NCBI GenBank assembly: GCA_050698355.1
Contig: JBOHBN010000391.1
Location: forward strand, 1 to 34,757
Reading direction: 5' to 3'
From: JBOHBN01 sp050698355
GTDB taxonomy: Bacteria > Actinomycetota > Actinomycetes > Streptosporangiales > WHST01
DNA: 34,757 bases
Shown: positions 1 to 8,394 of the stretch, in pieces
How the letters are laid out: each line of letters opens with the position of its first letter
How positions within the stretch are numbered: the first letter of the stretch is position 1
Notes under the pieces: generated by a model
Seen by the model: the letters and a program-made list of their open reading frames with translations, nothing else
What the model was told of the DNA's origin: nothing
The model's database searches: none
Made by a program: the position numbers and the translations under genes

Positions 1-1107
1 GTGCCGGCACTCGCCGCGGCCGGGTTCACAGCCGACCACGAGCCCATCGACCCCGACGACGTGCGTGCCCGGTTGCGGGCGGGGCTCCACGTGATGCTGC
101 GCAACAGCTCGCTCCGCCCGGACCTGCACCGTTTCGTTGAGCTGTGCCAGGATGCGCGGCTCACCGCTCAGCTTTCACTGACCACGGACGGAGCCGGACC
201 GGCGTGGCTGGTGCGCCACGGCGGGATCGACGCGATGGTGCGGACGTTGGTGGCCGCCCGCGTACCGCTGCCGCGCGCCGTCCGGTACGCCAGCCTGAAT
301 CCGGCCACCTACCTTCACCTCGACGAGCACCTCGGCTCGGTCACGCCCGGCCGGTGCGCGGACCTGCAGATCCTGCCCGACTTCGCCGGCTCCCCTCCGG
401 ACGTTGTGCTGGTGGATGGCCAGGTCCGCGCACGTGCCGGGGCACTCGTCGACCCGTGGCCGCGCGTCGACTGGACGCGGTACTCCGCCGCTCTCCGCGT
501 AGACCCGGCCGTCTCCGCCGACCCGGCGAGCTACGCCCCGCGCGCGACGCCCGGCGAGACCGTACCGGTCATGCACCTCGCGTCGGCCGGGATCGCCCGC
601 CGCGACGAGGCGGTGGTCGACGCGGACGGCTGGGTCCCAGACGCCCTCCACGCGGTGCTCTTCTCAGCCGACGGCAGGTTCCGCTCGTCGGGGTGGCTGC
701 GCGGCTTCGCCCGCGACCTCGACGGCCTGGCGACGACGTACACGACCTCGATGGGCTTGCTCGTGCTCGGCCGTAACCCGAAAGCCATGGCGCGCGCGGC
801 GGCGTCCGCCCTGCCCGCAGGAGCCGGCCGTGGCGGGATCGCGATCGTGGAGGGCGACGAGGTGACCGCGCGGCTGGACCTGGACATCGCGTACACGATG
901 TCGTCTCGGCCGGTCGCGCGGGTGGCCAGGGAGTGGCAGAGCGTCGACGCCGCAGTGCGCCGCGCCGGCTACGGATTCGAGGAGCTGCTGTACTGCCTCT
1001 GTTTCATCACCTGCGACTTCCTGCCGGACCTGCGCCTGGTGCCGAGCGGTCTCCTCGACGTCAAGCCGTACCGGATCATCACCCCAGCAGACCGCATCTG
1101 CGACTGA
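1..1107 (+). CDS. Adenine deaminase family protein, C-terminal part (5' end cut by window edge)
   Basis: This is an amidohydrolase-superfamily protein; adenine deaminases convert adenine to hypoxanthine and ammonia in purine salvage or degradation. About 368 residues are visible against roughly 550-600 for the family, and the frame is open to base 1, so the N-terminal metal-binding part lies outside the window. Visible family landmarks are an ADHE-like segment near residue 12, a TTDG segment near residue 61 at the place of the TDD metal-binding motif (its first Asp kept, the second replaced by Gly), SLNPATY near residue 99, GRCADL near residue 117, and the C-terminal FLPDLRLVPSGLLDV block typical of adenine deaminase. 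The gene runs convergently into the operon on the other strand, separated by an 86-base palindrome. A related purine or pterin deaminase cannot be excluded without the N-terminus. Confidence 0.75.
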   Translation: MPALAAAGFTADHEPIDPDDVRARLRAGLHVMLRNSSLRPDLHRFVELCQDARLTAQLSLTTDGAGPAWLVRHGGIDAMVRTLVAARVPLPRAVRYASLNPATYLHLDEHLGSVTPGRCADLQILPDFAGSPPDVVLVDGQVRARAGALVDPWPRVDWTRYSAALRVDPAVSADPASYAPRATPGETVPVMHLASAGIARRDEAVVDADGWVPDALHAVLFSADGRFRSSGWLRGFARDLDGLATTYTTSMGLLVLGRNPKAMARAAASALPAGAGRGGIAIVEGDEVTARLDLDIAYTMSSRPVARVAREWQSVDAAVRRAGYGFEELLYCLCFITCDFLPDLRLVPSGLLDVKPYRIITPADRICD

Positions 1108-1123
1108 CCCACGCCCTTCTCCA

Positions 1124-1209
1124 AATGACCACGTTATGTGGGCCGGGTCGGGGTTCTCGTGGCCTGCAGGCATCGAGAAGGCGTACTACGCCCACATAAC
1201 GTGGTCATT
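1124..1209. repeat. 86-bp interrupted palindrome between convergent genes
   Basis: Perfect 20-base arms (1124-1143 and 1190-1209) flank a 46-base centre. Further paired blocks share the same symmetry axis at 1166/1167: TTCTCG (1154-1159) with CGAGAA (1174-1179), and a central CCTGCAGG (1163-1170) that extends by one more pair. It begins 17 bases after the adenine deaminase stop and ends 3 bases before the transporter stop on the other strand, so it may fold as a bidirectional terminator. There is no T-tract. A dispersed palindromic repeat or a MITE-like element is the alternative. Confidence 0.7.
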
Positions 1210-1212
1210 CCG

Positions 1213-2562
1213 TCAGTGCCGGACGGGGTTCTCCGGTGCGGCTGGCGCTTCGTTCTCACGGTCGTCTCGCAGCATCGGGGCGTCCGTCGCCAGGTAGACC
1301 GACACCAGGCTCACCGCGCAGATGAACATGATGTAGACGGCCACTGGCCAGATCTGCTGCCCGGCCGCCGAGAACAGGGCCGTTGCGATGAACGGCGCCG
1401 TGCCGCCGAACACCATCGTCGCCAGGTTGTACCCGAGCGCGGCGCCGCTGTACCGGACCCTCGTGTCGAACAGCTCGGGAATGAACGACGACTGCGGTGC
1501 GTACGCCGCGGACTGGAACACCGCCAGGTAGAACACCATCGCCAGGATGATGAGAGCAGCACCGCCCGCGTTCAGCACCCAGAAGTACGGGAACGCGACG
1601 ATCCCCATCACGATCGCGCTGACCAGGATCAACCGCCGACGGCCGACGCGGTCGGAAAGCGCGCCGAAGATCGGCAGGGTCACGAAGTAGACCGCAGCCG
1701 TGATCAGCACGTAGTTGAGCATCGCGTCCTGCGACCGTCCGAGCTGGTTCACTGCATAGGACACGGTGAATACCGAGACCGCGTAGAAGACGACGTTGTT
1801 TCCGGAGGAAACGCCCGCAGCGAGCAGGACGTTCCTCCAGCGGGTACGGAACACTTCCGCGATCGGGAGCCGCGCTCGTGACTCGGTGCTCCGGAGCCGC
1901 TTGAACGCCTCCGACTCCTCGATGCTGATGCGGACGTACAGCCCGATCGCCACCAGGATCACGCTGGCCAGGAACGGGATACGCCACGCCCACGTCATGT
2001 ACTGCTCGCTGGTGGTAAGGGCGGAAACCGCCGCGATCGCTCCCGAGGCCAGGATCAGCCCGCCGGCCGCGCCCATCTGCACCGAGCTGGCGTAGAAGCC
2101 TCTGCGCTTGGCGGGGGCGTGCTCGGAGATCATCAGCGCGGCGCCGCCCCATTCGCCGCCGAGCCCGATGCCCTGGATGAGCCTGAGCAGGACCAGGAGC
2201 AGGGGCGCGAACACCCCGATCGTGCCGTAGCCGGGCAGGAGACCGATCAGGAACGTCGCCCCGCCCATCAGGAACAGCGTCATGATGAGCATGGACTTTC
2301 GCCCGATCTTGTCACCGAAGTGACCGAATATGACCCCGCCGAGCGGTCGTGCGAAGAACCCGACCGCGAAGCTGGCAAAGGCAGCCAGCGTCCCGGCAAC
2401 GTCGGAGAACGACGGGAAGAACAGCTGGTTGAATACCAGGCCCGCTGTCGTGCCGAAGATGAAGTAGTCGTACCACTCGATGGTGGTGCCGATCAGGCTC
2501 GCGGCGGCGACCCGCCTCAATAGACCCTTGTCAGCGGCTTGGTTGTCGTCTGTCCGTTCCAT
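1213..2562 (-). CDS. MFS transporter, metabolite:H+ symporter (MHS) type
   Basis: A 449-residue inner-membrane transporter with about 12 hydrophobic segments. The MHS signature is clear: a first-helix GTTIEWYDYFIFG segment, the loop GHFGDKIGRKS between helices 2 and 3, a GIGLGGEWGGA segment in helix 4, and GALSDRVGRRR in the second half. MHS proteins import organic acids or zwitterions with protons. The ATG at 2562 is chosen because AGGAGG lies just upstream; the longer open frame to 3015 only overlaps the preceding gene. It is the last gene of the eight-gene operon, 55 bases after the flavoprotein gene, and probably imports the operon's substrate. The substrate cannot be read from sequence. 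Confidence 0.88.
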   Translation of the reverse strand: MERTDDNQAADKGLLRRVAAASLIGTTIEWYDYFIFGTTAGLVFNQLFFPSFSDVAGTLAAFASFAVGFFARPLGGVIFGHFGDKIGRKSMLIMTLFLMGGATFLIGLLPGYGTIGVFAPLLLVLLRLIQGIGLGGEWGGAALMISEHAPAKRRGFYASSVQMGAAGGLILASGAIAAVSALTTSEQYMTWAWRIPFLASVILVAIGLYVRISIEESEAFKRLRSTESRARLPIAEVFRTRWRNVLLAAGVSSGNNVVFYAVSVFTVSYAVNQLGRSQDAMLNYVLITAAVYFVTLPIFGALSDRVGRRRLILVSAIVMGIVAFPYFWVLNAGGAALIILAMVFYLAVFQSAAYAPQSSFIPELFDTRVRYSGAALGYNLATMVFGGTAPFIATALFSAAGQQIWPVAVYIMFICAVSLVSVYLATDAPMLRDDRENEAPAAPENPVRH

Positions 2563-2617
2563 CAGGTCCTCCTCTGATGTTCCCCCGGGGGGACGGGGAA
2601 ATGGGCTCCGAGGGTTC

Positions 2618-3991
2618 TCAAGCTCCGGTGCAGGCAGTGGCCGCCAGGCGGCCGAGTCCGAGGGCGGCGAGCAGGCCGTTGCCCGAGGAGTACCCGCGAC
2701 CGCCGTCGCGCCCGCTGATGCCGGCCGCGACACCGCCGATCGCGTACAGTCCGGGAACGGCGGCGCCATCGCGACGGCAGACGCGCGCGTCGCCGTCGAC
2801 GGCCAGGCCTCCCTGGGTGTGAAACAGCCCCGGCACGCTCCGGCAGACGGCGTACGGCGGGACGAGAGGCGCGAACCCGAAGTCCTTGCGCCCGAGGGCA
2901 TCCACGCCCGCCGTGCTCGACTGCGCATAGCTCTCGAGGGTCCGCGCGACCTCGTCCACGGGGGCCTCCGCATACGCCGCGACCTCGGCCGCTGTCTCGC
3001 AGACGCGAACGCCACCGATGTCGATCAGCTCGCGGAACTCCTCCTCGTGCGCGGCGACGTAGTCACGGATCCTGGTGTCGAACACGACGTACGCGGGTTG
3101 CCCGTCCGCGAGCACGGTCTCGGCGAAGCCCGAGTAGCCGAGCGTCTCGTCACCGATCCGCCTGCCGTGGCGGTTGAGCACGACGCCGCCCTTCTCGATC
3201 GTGGTCCACGAGACCAGGGAACCGTGCGGGTACGCGACCGCCGCATAACCCTGGTACGCGCCGGTGTTCGCGAGCTCCCCGCCGAGTTGCAGTCCCCACT
3301 CGATGCCCTCGCCGGTGCTCCCGTGGGCACCGAAGTACGTGGCGTCGGCGATCGCCGGCGCCCACTGCTTCACCAGATCCTTGTTCGCGGCGTAGCCGTT
3401 GCTCGCCAGGATGACCGCGTTCGAGCGCACGACGTACTCCTCGACCCGCTCGCCCGCAACGCGCACGCCGCGCACGCGCCCGTCCTCGACGACCAGCGAC
3501 GACACCGGATTGCCTGTGACGATGTCGACGCCCGCGCTATCGCACGCGCGTACCAGGTCGCTCACGAGGTCGGCACCCTTACGCGACGCAGGAGCGTGCA
3601 GCCGCGGTACGGAGTGCCCGACGTGCTTGTAGTCGGTGATGAGCTTGAGCTCGATCCCGTGCGCGTCCACGAGCCACTCGACGAGGGACGCGGACGCCGC
3701 GGCCAGCCGCCGGGTGAGGTGCTCGGCCTGGTGGCGCCCGGACTGGCGTAACAGGTCGGCGACCATCCGCTCCGGCTCGTCGTCGATGCCGGCCTCGGCC
3801 TGCCAGCGCGTACCCGCCGCGGGCACGGACCCGGTCGACAGGGCGGTGTTGCCTCCGGGACGGTCCAGCTTCTCCAGCACCACGGCCGACGCTCCAACGT
3901 CTGCCGCGGCGAGCGCGGCCGTCAGCCCGCCGCCTCCCGCACCGACGATGACAACGTCCACATCGGTGTCGGTGCCACGATCCTCGGCCAT
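2618..3991 (-). CDS. FAD-dependent fumarate-reductase/ketosteroid-dehydrogenase-type oxidoreductase
   Basis: A 457-residue flavoprotein of the FAD_binding_2 family, whose members oxidise or reduce C-C bonds next to carbonyl or carboxyl groups. The N-terminus has the dinucleotide-binding GAGGGGLTAALAAA segment followed by an acidic VVLEK strand end and PGGNTALSTG. The C-terminus has the second FAD contact, RGYSSGNGLLAALGLGRLA. The length suits soluble single-chain members. The ATG at 3991 has AGGGGA upstream and lies 11 bases after the amidase stop. In this operon it could desaturate or reduce a ring or an enoate intermediate. Family motifs alone do not separate fumarate reductase, 3-ketosteroid dehydrogenase and tricarballylate-type enzymes, so the substrate is left open. 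Confidence 0.8.
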   Translation of the reverse strand: MAEDRGTDTDVDVVIVGAGGGGLTAALAAADVGASAVVLEKLDRPGGNTALSTGSVPAAGTRWQAEAGIDDEPERMVADLLRQSGRHQAEHLTRRLAAASASLVEWLVDAHGIELKLITDYKHVGHSVPRLHAPASRKGADLVSDLVRACDSAGVDIVTGNPVSSLVVEDGRVRGVRVAGERVEEYVVRSNAVILASNGYAANKDLVKQWAPAIADATYFGAHGSTGEGIEWGLQLGGELANTGAYQGYAAVAYPHGSLVSWTTIEKGGVVLNRHGRRIGDETLGYSGFAETVLADGQPAYVVFDTRIRDYVAAHEEEFRELIDIGGVRVCETAAEVAAYAEAPVDEVARTLESYAQSSTAGVDALGRKDFGFAPLVPPYAVCRSVPGLFHTQGGLAVDGDARVCRRDGAAVPGLYAIGGVAAGISGRDGGRGYSSGNGLLAALGLGRLAATACTGA

Positions 3992-4002
3992 TGCCAGATC
4001 CC

Positions 4003-4704
4003 CTAACGCGCCTCGTCGCCGGCGCGCCGGACGCGCTCGACGATCTCCGCCGCCGGCAGGACGTCGGCGTACTTCTGCGCCATGTCGAACAGGTTGACCT
4101 GGTGGACGCTCTGCGCCCGGTCGTACACGGCGTCGGAGGGCACGGCCACCCGGAAGTTGTAGGAGAATGCGTCGACGACGGTCGACCTGATGCAGCCGCT
4201 CGTGGTGCAACCGGTGACCACGAGCGTGTCCGCGCGCAGGTCGATGAGGTAGCTCGCGAGTGGCGTCGCGAAGAACGCGCTCGGGTGACGCTTGGGCAGC
4301 AGGATGTCGCCGTCACGGGGCGCGGTCTCCTCGACGAACGCGTAGCCGCGATCGGGAATGTCCATGATGCTCGGCACTTTCGCGCCCAGCCGGCCCGCGT
4401 CGTAGGACTGCTTCGGTGCGACATGCGGGTACAGCACCGGCAGGTCGCGCTCCCGGAACGCGGCCAGCAGGTCGCGGATGCGCTCGATCGCCTGCCAGCC
4501 CACCTCGCCGCAGCTCGTCCGGTAGTCGGAGAGCGAGTCGAAGAACGGCTGTGGAGCGTCGCCCACGGTGCGGTACTGGACGTCGATGACGAGGAGGGCC
4601 GGTCGCTCGCCGAAGTCGACCGGCTTGCCGAAACCGGCGGCGGCGTAACGCTTCTCGTCGTCCGCGCTGATGAAGTCCGCCCAGGGCTGGGTTTCGGTGC
4701 TCAT
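4003..4704 (-). CDS. Isochorismatase-fold amidase (N-carbamoylsarcosine amidase / maleamate amidase-like)
   Basis: A 233-residue cysteine hydrolase of the isochorismatase-like fold. The catalytic triad is visible: Asp41 in VIDVQ, Lys138 in LLPKRHPSAF and Cys171 in TTSGCIRST. The SGCIRST segment and the N-terminal lead-in resemble N-carbamoylsarcosine amidases and other small amidases that hydrolyse carbamoyl or amide groups. The start ATG overlaps the stop of the cyclic amidohydrolase by four bases (ATGA) with AAGGAGGG upstream, so translation is probably coupled. Ring opening by the neighbour would give a ureido or amide acid, and this enzyme is a natural candidate to release ammonia and CO2 from it. 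That order of reaction is inferred; the exact substrate is unknown. Confidence 0.8.
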   Translation of the reverse strand: MSTETQPWADFISADDEKRYAAAGFGKPVDFGERPALLVIDVQYRTVGDAPQPFFDSLSDYRTSCGEVGWQAIERIRDLLAAFRERDLPVLYPHVAPKQSYDAGRLGAKVPSIMDIPDRGYAFVEETAPRDGDILLPKRHPSAFFATPLASYLIDLRADTLVVTGCTTSGCIRSTVVDAFSYNFRVAVPSDAVYDRAQSVHQVNLFDMAQKYADVLPAAEIVERVRRAGDEAR

Positions 4705-6107
4705 GCCGACCCTCCTTGCCGCGCGAGCGCCGCGGCGCCGCTGTGCCGACGGGGCACGTACGCGCCGGACGGGTCGCCGACGTGCCCGTCGCGTACGGTG
4801 AAGCGCCCGCGCAGCAGCGTGTGCTCGACCCGGCACGAGACCTTCCAGCCCTCCCACACCGAGTACCGGGCGCCGCTGTGCTGGGCGTCCGCGCTGACGA
4901 CCTCGTCTGCGTCGAGGTCCAGCACCGCGAGGTCGGCGTCGGCCCCGGGCGTGATCGCGCCCTTGCGCGGATACATGCCGAAGAGCTGCGCCGGCCGTGT
5001 CGACGTCAGCTCGACGATGCGCTCAAGCGGCAGTCCGCGCCGCACGTGTCCCTCGCTGACCAGGAGCGGCAGCAGGGTTCCCGTGCCGGGAAATCCCGCG
5101 GACGCCGACCAGATGTCCTTGTCCTTGGCGGAGACGTGCCGTGGTACGTGGTCGGAGCCGACGACGTCGACCGTGCGGTCGGCGATGGCGGCCCACAGCG
5201 CCTCGCGGTCGGCGGGCGAGCGCAGCGGCGGGTTCACCTTGCCGCGCGACCCGATCGGGCTGCCGGTGTCGAGCGTCAGGTAGTGCGGACACGTCTCGAC
5301 GAACACGTTCGGGTAGTGGGCGCGCTGGCGCGCGAGCGCGCCTACCGACTCCGCGCTGGTGACGTGTACCGCGTAAACGGATGCGCCAAGCACGCTCGCG
5401 AGGTACGCGACGCGCTGCTCCGCCTCGGCTTCCACGAAGTCGGGGCGGACCCGGTTCCAGGCGTCCAGGCCCGCGTTCGGGTCGTTCTCGATGTCCTTCC
5501 TGATGCGCCAGACCAGCTCGATGTTCTCCGCGTGCGGATCGGCCATCGCGCCGTTGTCCGCCACCGCGCGCAGAAGGTCGTAGAGGAAGCCGTCGTCGTT
5601 CCCGGGCAGGCCCAGGTACGCGCCCTCCTCACCGCGGAAGTTCATGAAGAACTTGAAACTCGAGACGCCGAACTCCTCGACATAGCGCGGGATCGACTGC
5701 ACCTGCTCGGGAGTCACCAGGCAGTAGTGGAAACCGAAGTCGGTGCGGGCATGGGTGCCCATGAGCTGCGTTGCGGTGTCGTGCAGCTCCTCGTACGGCT
5801 GCGGGCTCATCAGGTAAGCGAGCATGGTCGTCACCCCACCGGCGGCCGCAGAGGCTGTTTCCGCGGAGACGTCCTCTGCGGTCTTCGGCACGGTGATGTC
5901 CTGGCCCAGGTGGACGTGCGCGTCGACGGCGCCCGGCACCACCACCCGGCCCGTCACGTCGACGGTCTCTTGCGCGGGCAACGTCGGCGATCCCGGCTCG
6001 ATGAGTGCCGCGATCCTGCCGTCGGCCACGCAGATGTCCACCGGCACCCGGCCCTGCCCGGGCAGCACCGCCTCGCCTCCGCCCAGACGCAAGTCGTATT
6101 GGCTCAT
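4701..6107 (-). CDS. Dihydropyrimidinase / hydantoinase-type cyclic amidohydrolase
   Basis: A 468-residue zinc-dependent amidohydrolase that should open a cyclic amide or ureide ring. The full metal-ligand set is present: His64 and His66 in DAHVHLG, Lys152 (the carboxylated-lysine position) in FKFFMNF, His192 in DPHAEN, His248 in YAVHVTS and Asp319 in GSDHVPR. The family includes dihydropyrimidinase, D-hydantoinase and phenylhydantoinase. The ATG at 6107 overlaps the upstream lyase stop (ATGA), and the 3' end overlaps the amidase start in the same way. The lack of a nearby dihydropyrimidine dehydrogenase argues against ordinary uracil breakdown. Hydantoinase or an enamidase-like activity are alternatives. 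Confidence 0.87.
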   Translation of the reverse strand: MSQYDLRLGGGEAVLPGQGRVPVDICVADGRIAALIEPGSPTLPAQETVDVTGRVVVPGAVDAHVHLGQDITVPKTAEDVSAETASAAAGGVTTMLAYLMSPQPYEELHDTATQLMGTHARTDFGFHYCLVTPEQVQSIPRYVEEFGVSSFKFFMNFRGEEGAYLGLPGNDDGFLYDLLRAVADNGAMADPHAENIELVWRIRKDIENDPNAGLDAWNRVRPDFVEAEAEQRVAYLASVLGASVYAVHVTSAESVGALARQRAHYPNVFVETCPHYLTLDTGSPIGSRGKVNPPLRSPADREALWAAIADRTVDVVGSDHVPRHVSAKDKDIWSASAGFPGTGTLLPLLVSEGHVRRGLPLERIVELTSTRPAQLFGMYPRKGAITPGADADLAVLDLDADEVVSADAQHSGARYSVWEGWKVSCRVEHTLLRGRFTVRDGHVGDPSGAYVPRRHSGAAALARQGGSA

Positions 6108-7006
6108 CGATTTCCCCCGTACCGTTCGGCGCGTTCGTCGTAGGTGCCCTTGCGCACAAGGTCCTGCCGTTCCTCCCAGGAAGCGATATCCACGCTCAAC
6201 GCGAGGCTGTCGCCCTGGCGTCGCAGGTCGGCCGCGGCCTTCTTCATCCCGGCGATGGCCGCGCGCATCGCGGTGTTGGCGTACAGGACGATCGTGAACC
6301 CCAGCTCGCCCAGCTCCGAAAGCGGCAGGATCGGGGTGAGGCCGCCCTCGACCATGTTCACGACGTGCGGCCCGGGAACCTTGCGCGGGATCAGCGCCAG
6401 CTCGTCCCTGTCCCGTGGGGCTTCCACGAAGGCGGCGTCCGCGCCTGCCTCCACGTAACGGTTGGCACGATCGCACGCCTCCGCCAGGCCGAGCTCGGCA
6501 CGCGCGTCGGTGCGCGCGATGACCAGCAGGTCGTCGTCGGTACGAGCGTCCACCGCCGCGCGGACCTTCCCGGTCATCTCCCCGGCGTCGATGACCGACT
6601 TCCCGGCGAAGTGGCCGCATCGCTTCGGGGTCACCTGGTCCTCGAGCTGGACGGCGTTCGCGCCGGCGCGTTCCAGTTCGCGAATCGTACGCTGGACGTT
6701 CAGCGCGTTGCCGAACCCGGTGTCGGCGTCGACGACCAGGGGTACGTCGACCGCCTCGCGCATCGCGGCCACGTGGGCGGCGATCTCGGACAGGCCGAGC
6801 AGGCCGACATCCGGTGCACCGAGGAACGAGTTGGTCACGCCGGCGCCGGAGACGTAGACCGCCTCGAAACCGGCCTCCTCGAGCACCCGTGCGGTCAACG
6901 CGTTGGGCGCACCGGGCAGCAGCAGCGGATCGGCCGGCCTGCCCACGCGTTCCCGCAACCGCCGGTTGAGTGTCTCGTGCACGCTGTCCCTTTCCGTGAG
7001 CGTCAT
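6104..7006 (-). CDS. Isocitrate lyase / PEP mutase superfamily lyase
   Basis: A 300-residue TIM-barrel protein of the isocitrate lyase/PEP mutase family, whose lyase members split a 2-hydroxy di- or tricarboxylate by retro-aldol cleavage with Mg2+. It shows VVDADTGFGN (metal-binding Asp93 and Asp95), LEDQ, the catalytic KRCGH box (residues 128-132, Cys130) and VIARTDAR. The length matches 2-methylisocitrate lyase, 2,3-dimethylmalate lyase and oxaloacetate decarboxylase relatives. It overlaps its neighbours on both sides by four bases. With two MmgE/PrpD proteins upstream, a hydration/dehydration step followed by C-C cleavage is plausible, as in methylcitrate or dimethylmalate routes. This is not a glyoxylate-bypass isocitrate lyase, which is far longer. 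Confidence 0.85.
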   Translation of the reverse strand: MTLTERDSVHETLNRRLRERVGRPADPLLLPGAPNALTARVLEEAGFEAVYVSGAGVTNSFLGAPDVGLLGLSEIAAHVAAMREAVDVPLVVDADTGFGNALNVQRTIRELERAGANAVQLEDQVTPKRCGHFAGKSVIDAGEMTGKVRAAVDARTDDDLLVIARTDARAELGLAEACDRANRYVEAGADAAFVEAPRDRDELALIPRKVPGPHVVNMVEGGLTPILPLSELGELGFTIVLYANTAMRAAIAGMKKAAADLRRQGDSLALSVDIASWEERQDLVRKGTYDERAERYGGNR

Positions 7007-8394
7007 CGATCGGTAGGTGTTTGCAAGGCGTTCGCGATGGTCGACACGTCCGGTGCCACCACACCCAGGATCGCGTCGGCCAGGCCCTTCGCCTCCGCGT
7101 CGGTCAGGCCGCCGGCCGCCGCGTTGGCGTGGAACTTCCGCAGCACCTCACAGGTGTCGAGCGGCCGTGCGGGACCGCCGCGCACGTCGTCGACCGTCGC
7201 GTCCAGGGTGGTACCCGCGGCGAGTGTGACCGAGAGCCTGGCCGGGAAGCGAGCCGGGTAGCCGGACTGGTGCCACGGCTCGACGGTGATGCGCTCGGCG
7301 AGCGCGCAGATCTCCGGTCGCGCCGGGCCGTCGAACAGGTCGAGGTCGACCGACCCGTACCGCAGGCGCGCCGCCAGCACGTACGGCAGGCTCCATCGCG
7401 CGTCGTGGCCGCTCGCGGGATGCTGCTTGCCCGCCCACGGGTCGGCTATCACGGGCATCTGCTCAACCGGTACGGCACAGCGCACCCGCTCGATGCGCTC
7501 GCCGCCGATGCGGTCGGACAGCTGGTCGAGGCATTCCAGGTACGGGTGGATGAAGTGGCAGCAGGGGTGGGCCTTGAACGCCGCCGCCGGCAGTTCCCAT
7601 GTCCGGCCGACGCTGTCGAGCGACTCGCGCAGCCGGTCGGCCGCGGCGCCGTCGTTGCCGTACAGCTCGAAGAAGCCGCTTCGTCCCTCGAAGACCGACG
7701 CGGGGCCGGTTACGCCCGAGCGAGCGAGCGCCGCCGCGACCAGGCCCGCGTGCGCCGCCCACCCCGGTTGCGCGGCCTTCACCGTCGCCGCGGTCGCGAG
7801 GAAGGCGAAGTTCCCGCCGGGCTGGATGCCGGCAATGCCCAGCGCGTTGGTCATCACGTCCGCGGGGTCACCGTGCGCCAGCCCGGCGGCCAGCGCCGCG
7901 GCGAACGGTCCCGCCGCGGAGGTCGCCTGGAAGCCCGTCGCTTGCAGGCTGCCCTGGGACGCCAGCCCCAGCCGGATCAGCAGCTCCCACCCGAGCGTGT
8001 ACGCGCGAAGCAGGCTGTGCCCGTCGCCTCCGACCTCCTCGGTGGCGGCGAGCGCCGCAGCCGACAGCACGCTACTGCCGTGCATGACCGCGGCGACGTG
8101 CGTGTCGTCGTACTCCAACGAGTGGATCAGGGTTCCGTTGACGAGCGCGGCCGCCGGTGCCGTCACCAGCGCGGGACGGCCGATGACGGTGCAACGGCCA
8201 TTGCCGCCGAACGCCTCCGCGTGCGCGGCGACCCCACGTACCGGCCCGATCCGCGCGGCGGCGAGGCCGACGCCAAGCGAGTCCAGCAAGTGCAGGCGCG
8301 CCGCGTCGAGCACCTCGGTGGGTATCTCGCCGGCATCGAGGGCACCGCGTACGGCCTGTTCGGCCAGCGGCGTGCCGGTCGCGGCGCGCGTCAC
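7003..8394 (-). CDS. MmgE/PrpD family protein (first copy, next to the lyase)
   Basis: A 463-residue MmgE/PrpD protein. The family covers 2-methylcitrate dehydratase, cis-aconitate decarboxylase and iminodisuccinate epimerase, all acting on small polycarboxylates. Recognisable landmarks are the LLDSLGVGLAAA segment (near residue 35), VNGTLIHSLEYDDTH (near residue 87) and the FKAHPCCHFIHP segment in the second half. The GTG at 8394 forms a GTGA overlap with the stop of the second family member, so the longer open frame to 8970 is rejected. Its pairing with an isocitrate-lyase-type enzyme recalls the order of a dehydratase and lyase in methylcitrate-type pathways. The actual substrate is unknown. 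Confidence 0.85.
   Translation of the reverse strand: MTRAATGTPLAEQAVRGALDAGEIPTEVLDAARLHLLDSLGVGLAAARIGPVRGVAAHAEAFGGNGRCTVIGRPALVTAPAAALVNGTLIHSLEYDDTHVAAVMHGSSVLSAAALAATEEVGGDGHSLLRAYTLGWELLIRLGLASQGSLQATGFQATSAAGPFAAALAAGLAHGDPADVMTNALGIAGIQPGGNFAFLATAATVKAAQPGWAAHAGLVAAALARSGVTGPASVFEGRSGFFELYGNDGAAADRLRESLDSVGRTWELPAAAFKAHPCCHFIHPYLECLDQLSDRIGGERIERVRCAVPVEQMPVIADPWAGKQHPASGHDARWSLPYVLAARLRYGSVDLDLFDGPARPEICALAERITVEPWHQSGYPARFPARLSVTLAAGTTLDATVDDVRGGPARPLDTCEVLRKFHANAAAGGLTDAEAKGLADAILGVVAPDVSTIANALQTPTDR

Noticed and set aside
144..896. Long overlapping frames on both strands within the adenine deaminase region
   Set aside because: Their translations are Arg/Pro-rich low-complexity shadows expected in high-GC DNA, with no recognisable motif.
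2563..3015. N-terminal extension of the MHS transporter
   Set aside because: The extra sequence is the antisense of the flavoprotein gene; a strong AGGAGG lies directly before the ATG at 2562.
4701..6107. Calling the cyclic amidohydrolase part of classical uracil/thymine degradation
   Set aside because: No dihydropyrimidine dehydrogenase is adjacent, and the operon carries PrpD-type and lyase genes that do not belong to that pathway.
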